Below, in pieces: positions 17,100 through 25,483 of a DNA stretch of 34,076 nucleotides. Source of the stretch: Myxococcota bacterium (GTDB lineage: Bacteria > Myxococcota_C > UBA6777); assembly GCA_023150835.1 (NCBI GenBank), contig JAKLKB010000064.1, positions 1 to 34,076 on the forward strand. The letters run 5' to 3'. How positions within the stretch are numbered: position 1 is the first letter of the stretch; every line of letters starts with the position of its first letter. The notes beneath the pieces were generated by a model. The model saw only the letters and a program-made list of their open reading frames with translations. It searched no databases and was not told the DNA's origin. The position numbers were made by a program, and so were the translations under genes.

Positions 17100-17187
17100 T
17101 CATCCCTCTTTTTTTTCCATCGCTTGGCGTGTAGCATAAGCGAGCGTATCGACGGCAGATCAAGACAGTAGTGATGCAGTTCGATGG

Positions 17188-17334
17188 TTTTGTGGGGCTC
17201 TGCCCCATACCCCGAAAGGGACTGTCGCCCCTTGACCCCCGTGTTGGCGGGGCGACCAGAGGTTTTTCACACAGGCGACTCTGTTGCTTGATGCCACACG
17301 AACACGGGGTTTTTGCCAACTGCGCCACTCTCAC
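17188..17334 (+). repeat. Dispersed repeat family 1, copy 2
   Basis: This copy begins with the palindrome TGGGGCTCTGCCCCA, then an AAGGGACTGTCGCCCCTTGACCCCCG dyad split across the next bases, GGCGGGGCGA, GTTTTTCA, CTCTGTTGCTTGA and CGAACACGGGGTTTTTGCCAACTG, ending at CACTCTCAC. It lies about 90 bases after the MATE stop and ends shortly before the large lipoprotein gene. Confidence 0.7.
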
Positions 17335-17375
17335 AATGTTGAGCATTTTTCTCGGAAGATTGGGGTGATAGGGCT

Positions 17376-20300
17376 GTGTTGTTATCCATTCAATCCAAAA
17401 GACAGAGCGGTCCGATGTTATGGCGATGGGCAGCGTGTTTGTCCCTTCTGATCGGATGCTTGATATTGTTGAGTTGCGAAACTTTTCCGAGCAAGCAGTT
17501 GATCTTTTCGGAGGGAGCGTGTGATCCAGCGATCTGGCACCAAGCCTTTGCGCGTGAGTACGACGATCCGCTGCTTGGTATCCAATCCCCCGAACCTTAC
17601 CGCACGATCTTCAAGGACGGGGTGGAGTTTGCTTGCCTTGTGACCTCTTGGCGCAATCGTGAACCCAACGACGATCGCAAGCATTATACGCGGCTTTTGG
17701 TCAAAGCAGATGGATCGATGACCCACCTCGATCCGATCCAAGATCGCAACGAGCCGATCTTGCGCCTGCCCAAAGACTCCGACAAAGCCGAAGATATCAC
17801 CTTTACGCTGTTTTTTGTGCGTAAGGACTTCTCTCTCCCCGATCTTCACCACGCCACCTGCAAACTGATGCAGTCGCCCACCTTCCAATGCTTCTCCAAA
17901 GAAGGCTCTCAGCGGTGCTTGTGGTTTTTGCGCCTCTTCCCCAAAGATCCCGATGGGACGCTCAAGATCAAACGATGGGACACCTTTGGCGACAAGCCGT
18001 TGCGCTTGCCCGCAGAGTTTCGCAAAGACCTCCCCGACACGCAGCGAGAGGCTTTGTTTCGCAGTTGCCGCTTGTGCGTTCCCGAGGTATGCGACAACGA
18101 AGACAACGATTGCGACGGCAAGATCGACGAAGACGAAAACAACACAGGGGACTATACTCTCGCAAAGACCTGCTACAACGGCTCCAAAGACACGCTTGAT
18201 CCTGAAACGCGAAAGCCTCTTGGCATCTGTCAGCTTGGAACCAAGGTCTGTCAGCGCGGCGGTGGATACGGGACCTGTAGCGATCGCCGCGCAACCACCG
18301 AAGTCTGCAACGGCAAGGACGACGACTGTGACGGACGCACCGACGAAGAAGACGGCAGCACGCCACTTTGCCCAGAAGGCTTTGTGTGTCAGTCAGGTCT
18401 CAGCGATCCCAACAATCCCAAAAGCGAGATCACGGCTCGTTGCGAACCTCCCCCCTGCTTTTCGCCGCGCAAAGAATGTGGTGGCTTTTGCACCGATATC
18501 TTGCTTGATCCCCAAAACTGCGGCGATTGTGGACGTCGCTGCTTGTCTGGAGAAAAGTGCGAAAAAGGTTTGTGTGTCCTCGATTGTCCCGATGGTACGC
18601 CGACTCCGTGTGCGCGTTCGTGCGTCGATCTGCAAAACAACAACAACCATTGCGGTGCTTGCGGTAGCGTCTGCCCCGAAGGCTATCGATGCAAAGACGG
18701 GCGTTGCGAAGTCGGCTGCCCTCCGAATACACCGATCGTTTGCGGCCAAGGCTGCTACGACGTTTCCGATAACCCCAAGCATTGCGGCTTTTGCGGTCGG
18801 ATCTGCCCCGATGGTTATCGTTGCGCAGGGGGCGATTGTTTGATCTCTTGTCCCCAACGCACACCCACCAACTGCGATGAATCGTGCATCGATCTGCAAA
18901 CCAATCCCTCGCATTGTGGGGCATGCAACCGCCGTTGCGCTCCAAGCGAGTACTGCGCCAACGGCGCTTGTGTGCTCGGATGCCCCGATAGTACGCCTTC
19001 CGATTGCAACGGCGCGTGTGTCGATCTCAAAACCAACCCCAACCATTGCGGACGCTGCCGCCTTGTGTGCAAAAGCGGTGAGCGCTGCTTTAACGGCAAG
19101 TGCGTGATCTCTTGCCCTGCGCAAACTCCCACCGATTGCAATGGCGCGTGTGTCGATCTCGCCATCAACCCCAACCATTGCGGTACTTGCGGTGCCGCCT
19201 GCAAGTCGGGCGAAAAATGCTCCAACAGCAAGTGCGTCCCCGACTGTCCCGCTCGTACGCCGATCGATTGCAACGGCGCGTGCATCGATATCCAAAGCAA
19301 CCCCCTGCACTGCGGGGCTTGCAACAACGTCTGCCCCGCAGGTCAGAAATGCTCAAATGGTCGATGCGTTTTGGATTGTCCGCCCCAAACACCCGTCAAT
19401 TGCAACGGTGCGTGCATCGATATCCAAAGCAACCCCCAACATTGCGGAACCTGCGCCAAAGTCTGCGCCAACGGCCAACGCTGTTCGAGCGGCCAATGCG
19501 CACCCTCTTGTCCTGTCGCAACCCCCACAAGCTGCCAAGATGCTTGTGTGAATCTTCAAAACGATCCCAACCATTGCGGTGCTTGCAACAAAGTCTGCGC
19601 CAACGGCCAACGCTGTCTCAGCGGAGTCTGCGTGGTCTCTTGCCCCGCGCAAACCCCCACCGATTGCAACGGCGCTTGTGTCGATCTCAAAACCAACCCC
19701 AATCACTGCGGAGCCTGTGGAAAAGCCTGCAAGAGCGGGGAACTTTGCTTTAATGGAACTTGCCAAACCTCTTGCCCTATTGGAGCGCCCTTGTGTGGTA
19801 GTGGCGCAAACGGCACGTGTTGCAGTTTGAATTGCTGCACCAACGCTTGTGTTGACTTGCAAAACGACCGAAACAACTGCGGCGTCTGCGGAAAAGCCTG
19901 CGCCGCAGGACAGGTCTGCTCGAAGGGCGTCTGTGAGCAAAACTGCCCAACCAACGCCCCTTCTTGCGGAAGCGGTGCTTCGCGGACCTGCTGTAGCTTG
20001 ACTTGTTGCGGAGGGACGGATTGTGTGGCTCTCAGCGACAACCCCAATCACTGCGGTCAATGCGGCAAGATCTGCCCCTCTGGTCAAAGCTGCTGCAGCG
20101 GAACGTGCGTCGATCTGCGAAACAACAAGAACAATTGTGGAGCTTGTGGCCTCAAGTGCGTTGCTGCCGAAGTTTGCACGTCGGGACGCTGTTGTGCAAA
20201 TGGCCATCTGTGGTGTTCCAATCTCTGTATCAACCCGCAAAACAACAACCAACATTGCGGAGCTTGCGGGGTGGTGTGCAACGCACCGACCACTTGTTTA

Positions 20301-20630
20301 AACGGCGTGTGTGCCTGTCCAAGCGGCGGGACGGCTTGTGGCAACGAGTGCGTTGATCTCAAAACCAACAACCGCCATTGTGGGGCTTGTGGCAAACTGT
20401 GCGAAGGCGGTTCCACTTGTGTGAACAGCGTTTGTACTTGCCCGACAGGGCAAAACTTTTGCAACGGCAACTGCGTGAACTTCAAGACGGATCCAGCGCA
20501 TTGTGGGGCTTGTGGAAACGCTTGTGCGCAAGGCAAAAATTGCAGCAACGGAAACTGCGTCTGCCCCGCTGGAAAGGAAGATTGCCGAGGTACCTGTGTG
20601 GATGTTGGGACGTGTCCTCCCGGTCCTTGA
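17376..20630 (+). CDS. Large Cys-rich lipoprotein: MopE-type motifs and 16 Stig1-like repeats
   Basis: A 1084-residue exported protein. A hydrophobic leader ending in the lipobox-like ILLSC suggests lipoprotein anchoring, probably outer membrane. Residues about 40-235 form a unique N-terminal domain. Two acidic MopE-type metal-binding motifs follow, near 236 (DNEDNDCDGKIDE) and 308 (NGKDDDCDGRTDEED). From about residue 361 come sixteen Stig1-like units, each with a CVDLxxNPxHCGxCGxxC core and CxxGxC end. Units 2-10 are exactly 44 residues, joined by CPxxTP; two later units have an inserted CCSLxCC segment. The many disulfides imply a rigid surface stalk or binding scaffold. Start options are GTG 17376 or ATG 17415, the latter giving a tidier leader; both have weak ribosome sites. 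HIT and Kelch genes follow. Confidence 0.88.
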   Translation: MLLSIQSKRQSGPMLWRWAACLSLLIGCLILLSCETFPSKQLIFSEGACDPAIWHQAFAREYDDPLLGIQSPEPYRTIFKDGVEFACLVTSWRNREPNDDRKHYTRLLVKADGSMTHLDPIQDRNEPILRLPKDSDKAEDITFTLFFVRKDFSLPDLHHATCKLMQSPTFQCFSKEGSQRCLWFLRLFPKDPDGTLKIKRWDTFGDKPLRLPAEFRKDLPDTQREALFRSCRLCVPEVCDNEDNDCDGKIDEDENNTGDYTLAKTCYNGSKDTLDPETRKPLGICQLGTKVCQRGGGYGTCSDRRATTEVCNGKDDDCDGRTDEEDGSTPLCPEGFVCQSGLSDPNNPKSEITARCEPPPCFSPRKECGGFCTDILLDPQNCGDCGRRCLSGEKCEKGLCVLDCPDGTPTPCARSCVDLQNNNNHCGACGSVCPEGYRCKDGRCEVGCPPNTPIVCGQGCYDVSDNPKHCGFCGRICPDGYRCAGGDCLISCPQRTPTNCDESCIDLQTNPSHCGACNRRCAPSEYCANGACVLGCPDSTPSDCNGACVDLKTNPNHCGRCRLVCKSGERCFNGKCVISCPAQTPTDCNGACVDLAINPNHCGTCGAACKSGEKCSNSKCVPDCPARTPIDCNGACIDIQSNPLHCGACNNVCPAGQKCSNGRCVLDCPPQTPVNCNGACIDIQSNPQHCGTCAKVCANGQRCSSGQCAPSCPVATPTSCQDACVNLQNDPNHCGACNKVCANGQRCLSGVCVVSCPAQTPTDCNGACVDLKTNPNHCGACGKACKSGELCFNGTCQTSCPIGAPLCGSGANGTCCSLNCCTNACVDLQNDRNNCGVCGKACAAGQVCSKGVCEQNCPTNAPSCGSGASRTCCSLTCCGGTDCVALSDNPNHCGQCGKICPSGQSCCSGTCVDLRNNKNNCGACGLKCVAAEVCTSGRCCANGHLWCSNLCINPQNNNQHCGACGVVCNAPTTCLNGVCACPSGGTACGNECVDLKTNNRHCGACGKLCEGGSTCVNSVCTCPTGQNFCNGNCVNFKTDPAHCGACGNACAQGKNCSNGNCVCPAGKEDCRGTCVDVGTCPPGP

Positions 20631-20717
20631 GCCTGCTTCTGCCGTCGACGCATAAACAGCTCACTCCCCATCAAAGATATCGCGATCACAAACCCACCGG
20701 AAAAAGGAGCGCAAACG

Positions 20718-21071
20718 TTGAGCGATCAAAACCCCACCCTTTTTGGCAAGATCCTACGAGGCGAGATCCCCAGCGATCGTGTGTACGAAGACGAGCATTG
20801 CATCGCGTTTCGAGATATCCATCCTGCCGCACCGACGCACCTCTTGGTGATCCCGCGCAAGTACATCCCCACCCTCAATGCGATCCAAGAAGACGACCGC
20901 TTTTTGATCGGGCATCTTGTCCTTGTTGCGGGGCGGATCGCCGCCCAATCGGGCATCGCAGAACAGGGTTATCGGTTGGTGGTGAACTGCAATCCACACG
21001 GTGGGCAAACGGTTTATCACCTCCATCTGCACGTTCTGGGCGGACGTGCGATGCTCTGGCCTCCCGGCTGA
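20718..21071 (+). CDS. HIT family (histidine triad) nucleotide hydrolase
   Basis: A 117-residue HINT-type protein, which hydrolyses adenosine phosphoramidates or related nucleotide conjugates in the cytoplasm. The family start TLFGKILRGEIPSDRVYEDE, the HLLVIPRKYI strand and the triad HLHLHVLGG (His101, 103 and 105) are all present, and the length is normal. The start codon is TTG 20718, supported by AAGGAG eight bases upstream. It lies 87 bases after the large Cys-rich lipoprotein and 13 bases before the Kelch protein, so it is probably in a transcript with the latter, although its role there is not obvious. The conserved Gly-His-containing NPHGGQTVYH segment precedes the triad. Confidence 0.93.
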   Translation: MSDQNPTLFGKILRGEIPSDRVYEDEHCIAFRDIHPAAPTHLLVIPRKYIPTLNAIQEDDRFLIGHLVLVAGRIAAQSGIAEQGYRLVVNCNPHGGQTVYHLHLHVLGGRAMLWPPG

Positions 21072-21084
21072 TCGGAGCCTCGCG

Positions 21085-21188
21085 ATGCACAAACCCACAA
21101 ACAGCCCCCTCCCATCCTCTCCCTTCTCTCCGAAATGGACGAGCCCCGCGATGCACAAACCCACAAACAGCCCCCACCCACCCCGAAA
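21085..21188 (+). repeat. Direct repeat at the Kelch gene start
   Basis: Bases starting ATGCACAAACCCACAAACAG at 21085 recur at 21151, an offset of 66 bases, so the N-terminal sequence MHKPTNSP is read twice in the same frame. The second copy diverges after about 30 bases. Confidence 0.85.
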
Positions 21189-22704
21189 CACCCATCCTCC
21201 GCTGCGTTGGAGAGGCCGATTGTTCGGCGGTTTGACCGCAATTGTGACCTTGATGGTGTGGATGAGTCAGGGCGCGTGCGTGGCCGAACGCTTGACCGAG
21301 CGCTTGTCGATCATCGAAGGGCCAACGCTGAATTTCGGTCGGATGTCTGCGAGTCTTGGAGCGGTGGCTTTGCCAGACAAGCGAGTCGTTGTGGTCGGAG
21401 GCTCGCCTACTGAAACCCCCTTCCGACCGTTGGTTGGAAAGCAAGCCATCGAGATCTTGCGGGCGGATTGGAGCAAATGGGATCTGGCGGATATCGACGT
21501 GCCTTATCCGATCGCTGGAAGAGTGTACTTGTTGCGAGATGGCCGTCTGTTGGCGTTTTCTTCGGGCTTTCAGTTTCACGCAGCCTCTGATGATCCCGAA
21601 GGAAAGCCGATCGCGGGAGATCCAGATTATCATTCTTGGCCTGTGTCGGCTGTGTTGATTGATCTTGAAAAGAAGACGGTCTTTCCCTATTATCGGCCCA
21701 AAAACAACGAACCCGGCCAGCCTCCCCTGCGCGGTGATGCGCCCGCGCTGATGCAACGGGCCTTTGATCGCTCTCTTCAGATCGAGGACGGTCGCATCCT
21801 TCGCATCGGCGCGTACATGCGCTACCAAGATCCTGCCCCCCAAAAACGCTGCGTCCAAGGGTATTGCCGCTACTGTATCGGCGAAACGTGCGGTCCCTTC
21901 GACAAAACCAACAACTACGCATGCAGCGAAGAAACCGTCCAAAAGGATTGCCCGCAAAAGTGGGGCAACCGCAAGACCATCGTCTCCGAAGTGATCGAGG
22001 TTTTTTCTCCACCGTCGCCCGTCCATCCCAACGGCTCTCTCTCGTATTTGCGGATGAAAGAAGGCCGCTCAAGCGCCGCAGCGATCCAACTCCAAGACGG
22101 TCGCGTCTTTCTCTCGGGCGGATGGGGGCCTGATGGCGAAGGCTCGAACCAAGCCTACGCAACCACTTACTTTCTCGATCCCAAGACGCTCGAACTGACC
22201 GATGGACCGCGCATGATCACACCCCGCGAAGATCACGCGATGGCGCTTCTTGATGATGGGCGCGTCCTGATCTCCGGTGGAACCGATCACAACGAACGAT
22301 CCGTCAATACTACCGAGATCTTCGATCCCAAAAACAATCAGTTTGTTCACGGTGATGCGATGACCCTCTCTCGCGAAGATCATGTCCCTGTCAACCTCGG
22401 GCCGTGGACGATCTTTCTCGGAGGCGAAGTCAACGATCGCGCCGATCAGATCCGCAACTCCGCCGAAGCTTTTTCCCGCACGACGGGCCGTTATGTTAGT
22501 GCTTTTTTGCTGTTCTCTCGTCTGGCGGTGGGAGATCAAAAAGACGGATTTGCGGGCATCACAGATTCGGCGGTTCTTGAACTTGGCCCCAACCGCGTGT
22601 TGATCTTTGGTGGACAACAAGGACTTCAAGACGCCACAGGTGAGTACATCAGCGCAGGGATCGGCTCGATCCGCAGCTTGATGGTCTCCTTTCAACCTCT
22701 GTGA
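21085..22704 (+). CDS. Exported Kelch-repeat beta-propeller protein
   Basis: A 539-residue protein with Kelch-type repeats, seen as DGRVFLSGGW, DGRVLISGGTDH, NRVLIFGGQQG and DKRVVVVGGSP, each followed by a tyrosine/phenylalanine-and-DP linker such as EIFDPKNNQF. These form blades of a beta-propeller, a fold that binds proteins or carbohydrate. A hydrophobic segment (about residues 48-70, LFGGLTAIVTLMVWMSQGAC) after a Pro-rich, Arg-containing leader suggests export; the Cys has no canonical lipobox residue at -3, so lipid anchoring is uncertain. A Cys cluster (CVQGYCRYCIGETCG) sits mid-protein. I chose ATG 21085 because GGAG lies seven bases upstream; the in-frame ATG at 21151 comes from a 66-base duplication. 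Part of the surface gene cluster with the preceding genes. Confidence 0.8.
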   Translation: MHKPTNSPLPSSPFSPKWTSPAMHKPTNSPHPPRNTHPPLRWRGRLFGGLTAIVTLMVWMSQGACVAERLTERLSIIEGPTLNFGRMSASLGAVALPDKRVVVVGGSPTETPFRPLVGKQAIEILRADWSKWDLADIDVPYPIAGRVYLLRDGRLLAFSSGFQFHAASDDPEGKPIAGDPDYHSWPVSAVLIDLEKKTVFPYYRPKNNEPGQPPLRGDAPALMQRAFDRSLQIEDGRILRIGAYMRYQDPAPQKRCVQGYCRYCIGETCGPFDKTNNYACSEETVQKDCPQKWGNRKTIVSEVIEVFSPPSPVHPNGSLSYLRMKEGRSSAAAIQLQDGRVFLSGGWGPDGEGSNQAYATTYFLDPKTLELTDGPRMITPREDHAMALLDDGRVLISGGTDHNERSVNTTEIFDPKNNQFVHGDAMTLSREDHVPVNLGPWTIFLGGEVNDRADQIRNSAEAFSRTTGRYVSAFLLFSRLAVGDQKDGFAGITDSAVLELGPNRVLIFGGQQGLQDATGEYISAGIGSIRSLMVSFQPL

Positions 22705-22772
22705 TCTCTCTGCTCTCGTATCGCTGCTCTGTTCGGTGGGATGGCCCTAGACATCGCTGGATGCGGCGACGA

Positions 22773-22800
22773 TTGACAGGCTGCACAAGGTGGCTATTGT
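22773..22800 (+). promoter_or_regulatory. Sigma-70-type promoter for mtnD
   Basis: TTGACA (22773-22778), a 16-base spacer and TATTGT (22795-22800) precede the acireductone dioxygenase start by 46 bases. The -35 box is a full consensus match and the -10 matches four of six. Confidence 0.5.
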
Positions 22801-22846
22801 TTCGCTGCGTTTGTATGGAGTCGTTGGATTGTCGAAGGAGCGAGAG

Positions 22847-23410
22847 ATGGCGGTTATCCACATCAAAGAACAAGGGCGCACCTTGCGCGAAACACGAGAG
22901 GTCATCGAATTTTTGCAACCGTTTGGGATCTGGTTTCGCCAATTTGAAGGCTCGGACCAACTGCCCGAAGAGGCCGATGCTTCGCAGATCTTGGAAGCCT
23001 ACCGCGAACCCATCGAAGAACTCAAGCGTACAGGCGGCTACGTCACCGCCGATGTGATCAACGTCAAACCCACCACTCCCGGACTCGATGCGATGCTCGC
23101 CAAATTCAGCCGCGAACATTGGCACGACGAAGACGAGGTTCGCTTTATCGTCTACGGCAGCGGTGTTTTTCACATCCACCCCAAAGAAGGCCCCGTCTTT
23201 TCCATCGAGATGTTCAAAGGCGATATGATCAATGTCCCCAAAGGCACGCTGCATTGGTTCGATCTCTGCCAAGAACGCACCATCCGCGCTATCCGCCTCT
23301 TTCTCGACCCTTCGGGCTGGACACCTCATTATACAGGCTCTGGCCTCGATCAAGATTTTCAACCGCTGTGCTTTGGACCGTCCTATATTTCGGCGTCTCC
23401 GACACTTTGA
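22847..23410 (+). CDS. mtnD: Acireductone dioxygenase
   Basis: A 187-residue cupin of the acireductone dioxygenase (ARD) family. It oxidises the acireductone of the methionine salvage pathway, giving the 2-keto precursor of methionine (Fe form) or, with Ni, an off-pathway product. The metal ligands are visible: His91, His93 and Glu97 in HWHDEDEVRF, and His136 in PKGTLHWFDL. The AIRLFLDPSGWTPHYTG-type ending is characteristic. GAAGGAG six bases before the ATG supports 22847, and the further upstream frame is not conserved. Other mtn genes are not in the window. A GNAT acetyltransferase follows after 15 bases and is probably co-transcribed. Confidence 0.9.
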   Translation: MAVIHIKEQGRTLRETREVIEFLQPFGIWFRQFEGSDQLPEEADASQILEAYREPIEELKRTGGYVTADVINVKPTTPGLDAMLAKFSREHWHDEDEVRFIVYGSGVFHIHPKEGPVFSIEMFKGDMINVPKGTLHWFDLCQERTIRAIRLFLDPSGWTPHYTGSGLDQDFQPLCFGPSYISASPTL

Positions 23411-23425
23411 GGAGGCAAGCCGCTG

Positions 23426-24025
23426 ATGGGGTTTATGGATTCCCGCCTGATCCATCTGGAAAACGGTACACCAATTCGCCTCCGCAATCCCGGCATCGCC
23501 GATGCCCGCCGCATCCTCGCTTACCGAAAAAAGGAGGCCCACACCCACGACTTTGAAGTCGTCACCGCCGAAGAGATCAAGGACGACGAAGAACTTCAAC
23601 GCAAATGGTTGTTTAGCTACATCCAAGAACCGAACAAACTCTGCTTGATCGCAGAGACCCTCGATCCCCGAAATAGCGAAGTCGTCGGGATGCTCGACTT
23701 TTATGGGCATCCTTGGCTGCGACTCGCTCACCACGGAACGATGGGCATCGGCGTGGCTTTGGCTTGGAGAGGACGAGGTATCGGGCGTGCTTTGATCCAA
23801 ACCATGATCGATTGGACTCACCGCCACCCCACCATCGAAAAGATCTATCTCGGCGTGTGGGCCAACAACCTTCGCGCCCAAGCCCTTTACACCTCCTTTG
23901 GTTTTATCGAAGAAAGCCGCCGGTTGGCCTATTTTAAACTCGATCACGGCCATTATGTCGATGAGATCGTCATGGCCCTCTGGGTGAAAGATCCCCTCCG
24001 ACTCGCCTACCTTCGTTCCTCCTGA
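23426..24025 (+). CDS. GNAT family N-acetyltransferase
   Basis: A 199-residue GNAT-fold acetyl-CoA-dependent acetyltransferase resembling the RimJ/RimL-type and amino-sugar acetyltransferase group. The acetyl-CoA-binding signature is seen as GVALAWRGRGIGRALIQ, followed by KIYLGVWANNLRAQALYTSFGF, the usual GNAT end motif. The N-terminal half has RLRNPGIADARRILAYRKK. No signal peptide is present. GAGGAGG lies ten bases before the ATG and overlaps the end of mtnD, so translation is probably coupled. An ATG at 23435 is also possible. The acceptor substrate is unknown, and the tie to methionine salvage is only positional. A family 2 repeat begins 29 bases after its stop. Confidence 0.88.
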   Translation: MGFMDSRLIHLENGTPIRLRNPGIADARRILAYRKKEAHTHDFEVVTAEEIKDDEELQRKWLFSYIQEPNKLCLIAETLDPRNSEVVGMLDFYGHPWLRLAHHGTMGIGVALAWRGRGIGRALIQTMIDWTHRHPTIEKIYLGVWANNLRAQALYTSFGFIEESRRLAYFKLDHGHYVDEIVMALWVKDPLRLAYLRSS

Positions 24026-24054
24026 ACTTCCCGCTCTACGGTCTTTTGCGTGTC

Positions 24055-24202
24055 ATACGATATCTGTGAGAAGTGTACACGAAGAGGCGATGCGATCCGT
24101 TGTAAACGCCCTGTAGTCGGGCAGCCACAGGGGGACTGCCCCTACCTTTTTCGAGGAGGACTGCCCCTACCTTTTTCGATCACACCATGGGGGGATCTCG
24201 CA
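24055..24202 (+). repeat. Dispersed repeat family 2, copy B (with internal duplication)
   Basis: It starts ATACGATATCTG 29 bases after the GNAT stop, in the gene's direction. It includes GATCCGTTGTAAACGCCCTGT, the GGGCAGCC hairpin arm and a TTTTTCGATCACA right side. The segment GGACTGCCCCTACCTTTTTC (24133-24152) is repeated at 24158 with an offset of 25, so part of the hairpin region has duplicated. The right terminus is eroded. Confidence 0.75.
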
Positions 24203-24267
24203 CAATTGCTGCGGTCTTTTGCGTGCGACCGCTGCGATAGATGTCGGTCGTTGCGGCTGTTTGCGCT

Positions 24268-25104
24268 TTATGGTGCGTCCTGTTTTTTGGGGGCTGCGCG
24301 TTGCGACCACAGCGCGCCCGCGTCGATCCAAGCCCGAAGCAGGTCGATATCGCGAGGGGGAAGTTTGTGCGCCTCTGCCGCAGCCATCGAAGGGCGCTCG
24401 CCTTTTACGATGCTCAGTAGCGGACTTTGGGCGCTGTTTCGAGGGAGGACAAGGGCAGCATTTTCGTTTGATCCGAAATAATCTTCTCGCCTGTCGAGGC
24501 GAAACCCGCCGCGTGTTTTGTTCGGGCCGTGGCATCGCAAACAAGCCGAAGCGAGGCGCGGATACACATCCTTCCAATACTCGATCGGAGGCGCAGCGGG
24601 GACGCGCTGTGTCGGGATCGTCGGTTGGATTCGTGGCTGTGCGGTGTGTGGGGTCGCTGGCGACGAGGGATGGCGCGAGGGCGTCGTCGAGATAGGGGCT
24701 TTCCTTCGTTGTTTCGGCGGACAACAGGGCGTGGTTTGTTCCTTCACAGAGACTTGTGTGATCCACGCAAAAGCGCCTAGGATGCCGAGCAACACAAGCG
24801 CCGTGATGATACCGCTTTTGAGGTGCTTGGCTTGGGGGTCTCTTGTGAGGCCAAGGCGCTGAGATACGGCGACCACGATCCACGACCAATGCAGCGCAAG
24901 ATGCAGAAACAAGATCGCCAGCACTCCAAGGCCGAGCCAAGCGTGGATCTCGCCCCATCGGTGTCGCGTCAAGCTCCACAATAGATGCGATTTGTTTGTG
25001 CCGGGTGGAAGCGGGAAATACAAGATGTATCCCGTCGCGATCATCCCAAGAAAAAACACCGCTGCCAAAAGGTCGATGATCTGGTTTAGAGTCGTTCGTT
25101 TCAT
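24268..25104 (-). CDS. Membrane b-type / c-type cytochrome fusion (DUF4405 + PSC1-like)
   Basis: A 278-residue protein. The N-terminal third has four membrane segments with His54, His68 and His72 (GEIHAWLG, FLHLALHW), like the DUF4405/cytochrome b561-type group, so heme b binding is likely. A Pro/Thr-rich linker (about 130-175) follows, then a PSC1-type cytochrome c domain with the heme motif CLRCH (Cys188, Cys191, His192), a GFRLDRREDYF segment and a final LRAWIDAGA helix typical of these domains. It would carry electrons from the membrane to an exported carrier. ATG 25104 is preferred, with AAGGAC eight to nine bases upstream; a TTG lies one codon earlier. It diverges from selD and has no obvious partner enzyme here. 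Confidence 0.82.
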   Translation of the reverse strand: MKRTTLNQIIDLLAAVFFLGMIATGYILYFPLPPGTNKSHLLWSLTRHRWGEIHAWLGLGVLAILFLHLALHWSWIVVAVSQRLGLTRDPQAKHLKSGIITALVLLGILGAFAWITQVSVKEQTTPCCPPKQRRKAPISTTPSRHPSSPATPHTAQPRIQPTIPTQRVPAAPPIEYWKDVYPRLASACLRCHGPNKTRGGFRLDRREDYFGSNENAALVLPRNSAQSPLLSIVKGERPSMAAAEAHKLPPRDIDLLRAWIDAGALWSQRAAPKKQDAP

Positions 25105-25483
25105 CAAAAAAAGTCCTTTGTTCGAGGGTAGCGGCCTTGCTGTTTCGTATCGTTTGCAGAAAAAGCAAGAGAAGGCAACCTTCGTTTGCTTGACGATGGG
25201 CGTAGAGTGTGCTTTCTCTTGCGCGGGCTTTTTCCAAAAAGCTCGATGAAACGGGAACTGTGCATCCCACCACTCCCGGTATTTACGCTATCGCACAGTT
25301 TCCAAAAACCCCGTGTTCGTACCCCTTCAAGCGGCAGCGCTGTTTGTCTGAAAAACGAATGATCGCTCCGTCCACACGGGGTCAAGGGGCCTTTGGTCCC
25401 TTGTGGGGCGTGGGGCAAAGCCCCACAAAACAAGCCGAACAGCGTCACTTTCACCGTGACTTTGCAAAGACGAAGGACAGGAC
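25105..25483. other. Divergent intergenic region with inverted family 1 repeat
   Basis: This 379-base gap between the cytochrome (minus) and selD (plus) has no protein that I can support. It holds a family 1 repeat (25280-25435). No clear promoter for selD is visible beyond a weak TTGACG near 25191. Confidence 0.5.
25280..25435 (-). repeat. Dispersed repeat family 1, copy 3 (inverted)
   Basis: On the minus strand it contains a perfect GTGGGGCTTTGCCCCAC palindrome (25410-25426), GGGACC..GGCCCCTTGACCCCGTG, CAGCGCTGCCGCTTGA, CGAACACGGGGTTTTTGGAAACTG and a right end near CGATAGCG. It shows the same ordered landmarks as copies 1 and 2. Confidence 0.7.

Noticed and set aside
18393-20255. Long minus-strand open frames opposite the Cys-rich lipoprotein
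   Set aside because: They mirror the 132-bp repeat of the plus-strand gene and have no family similarity or ribosome site.
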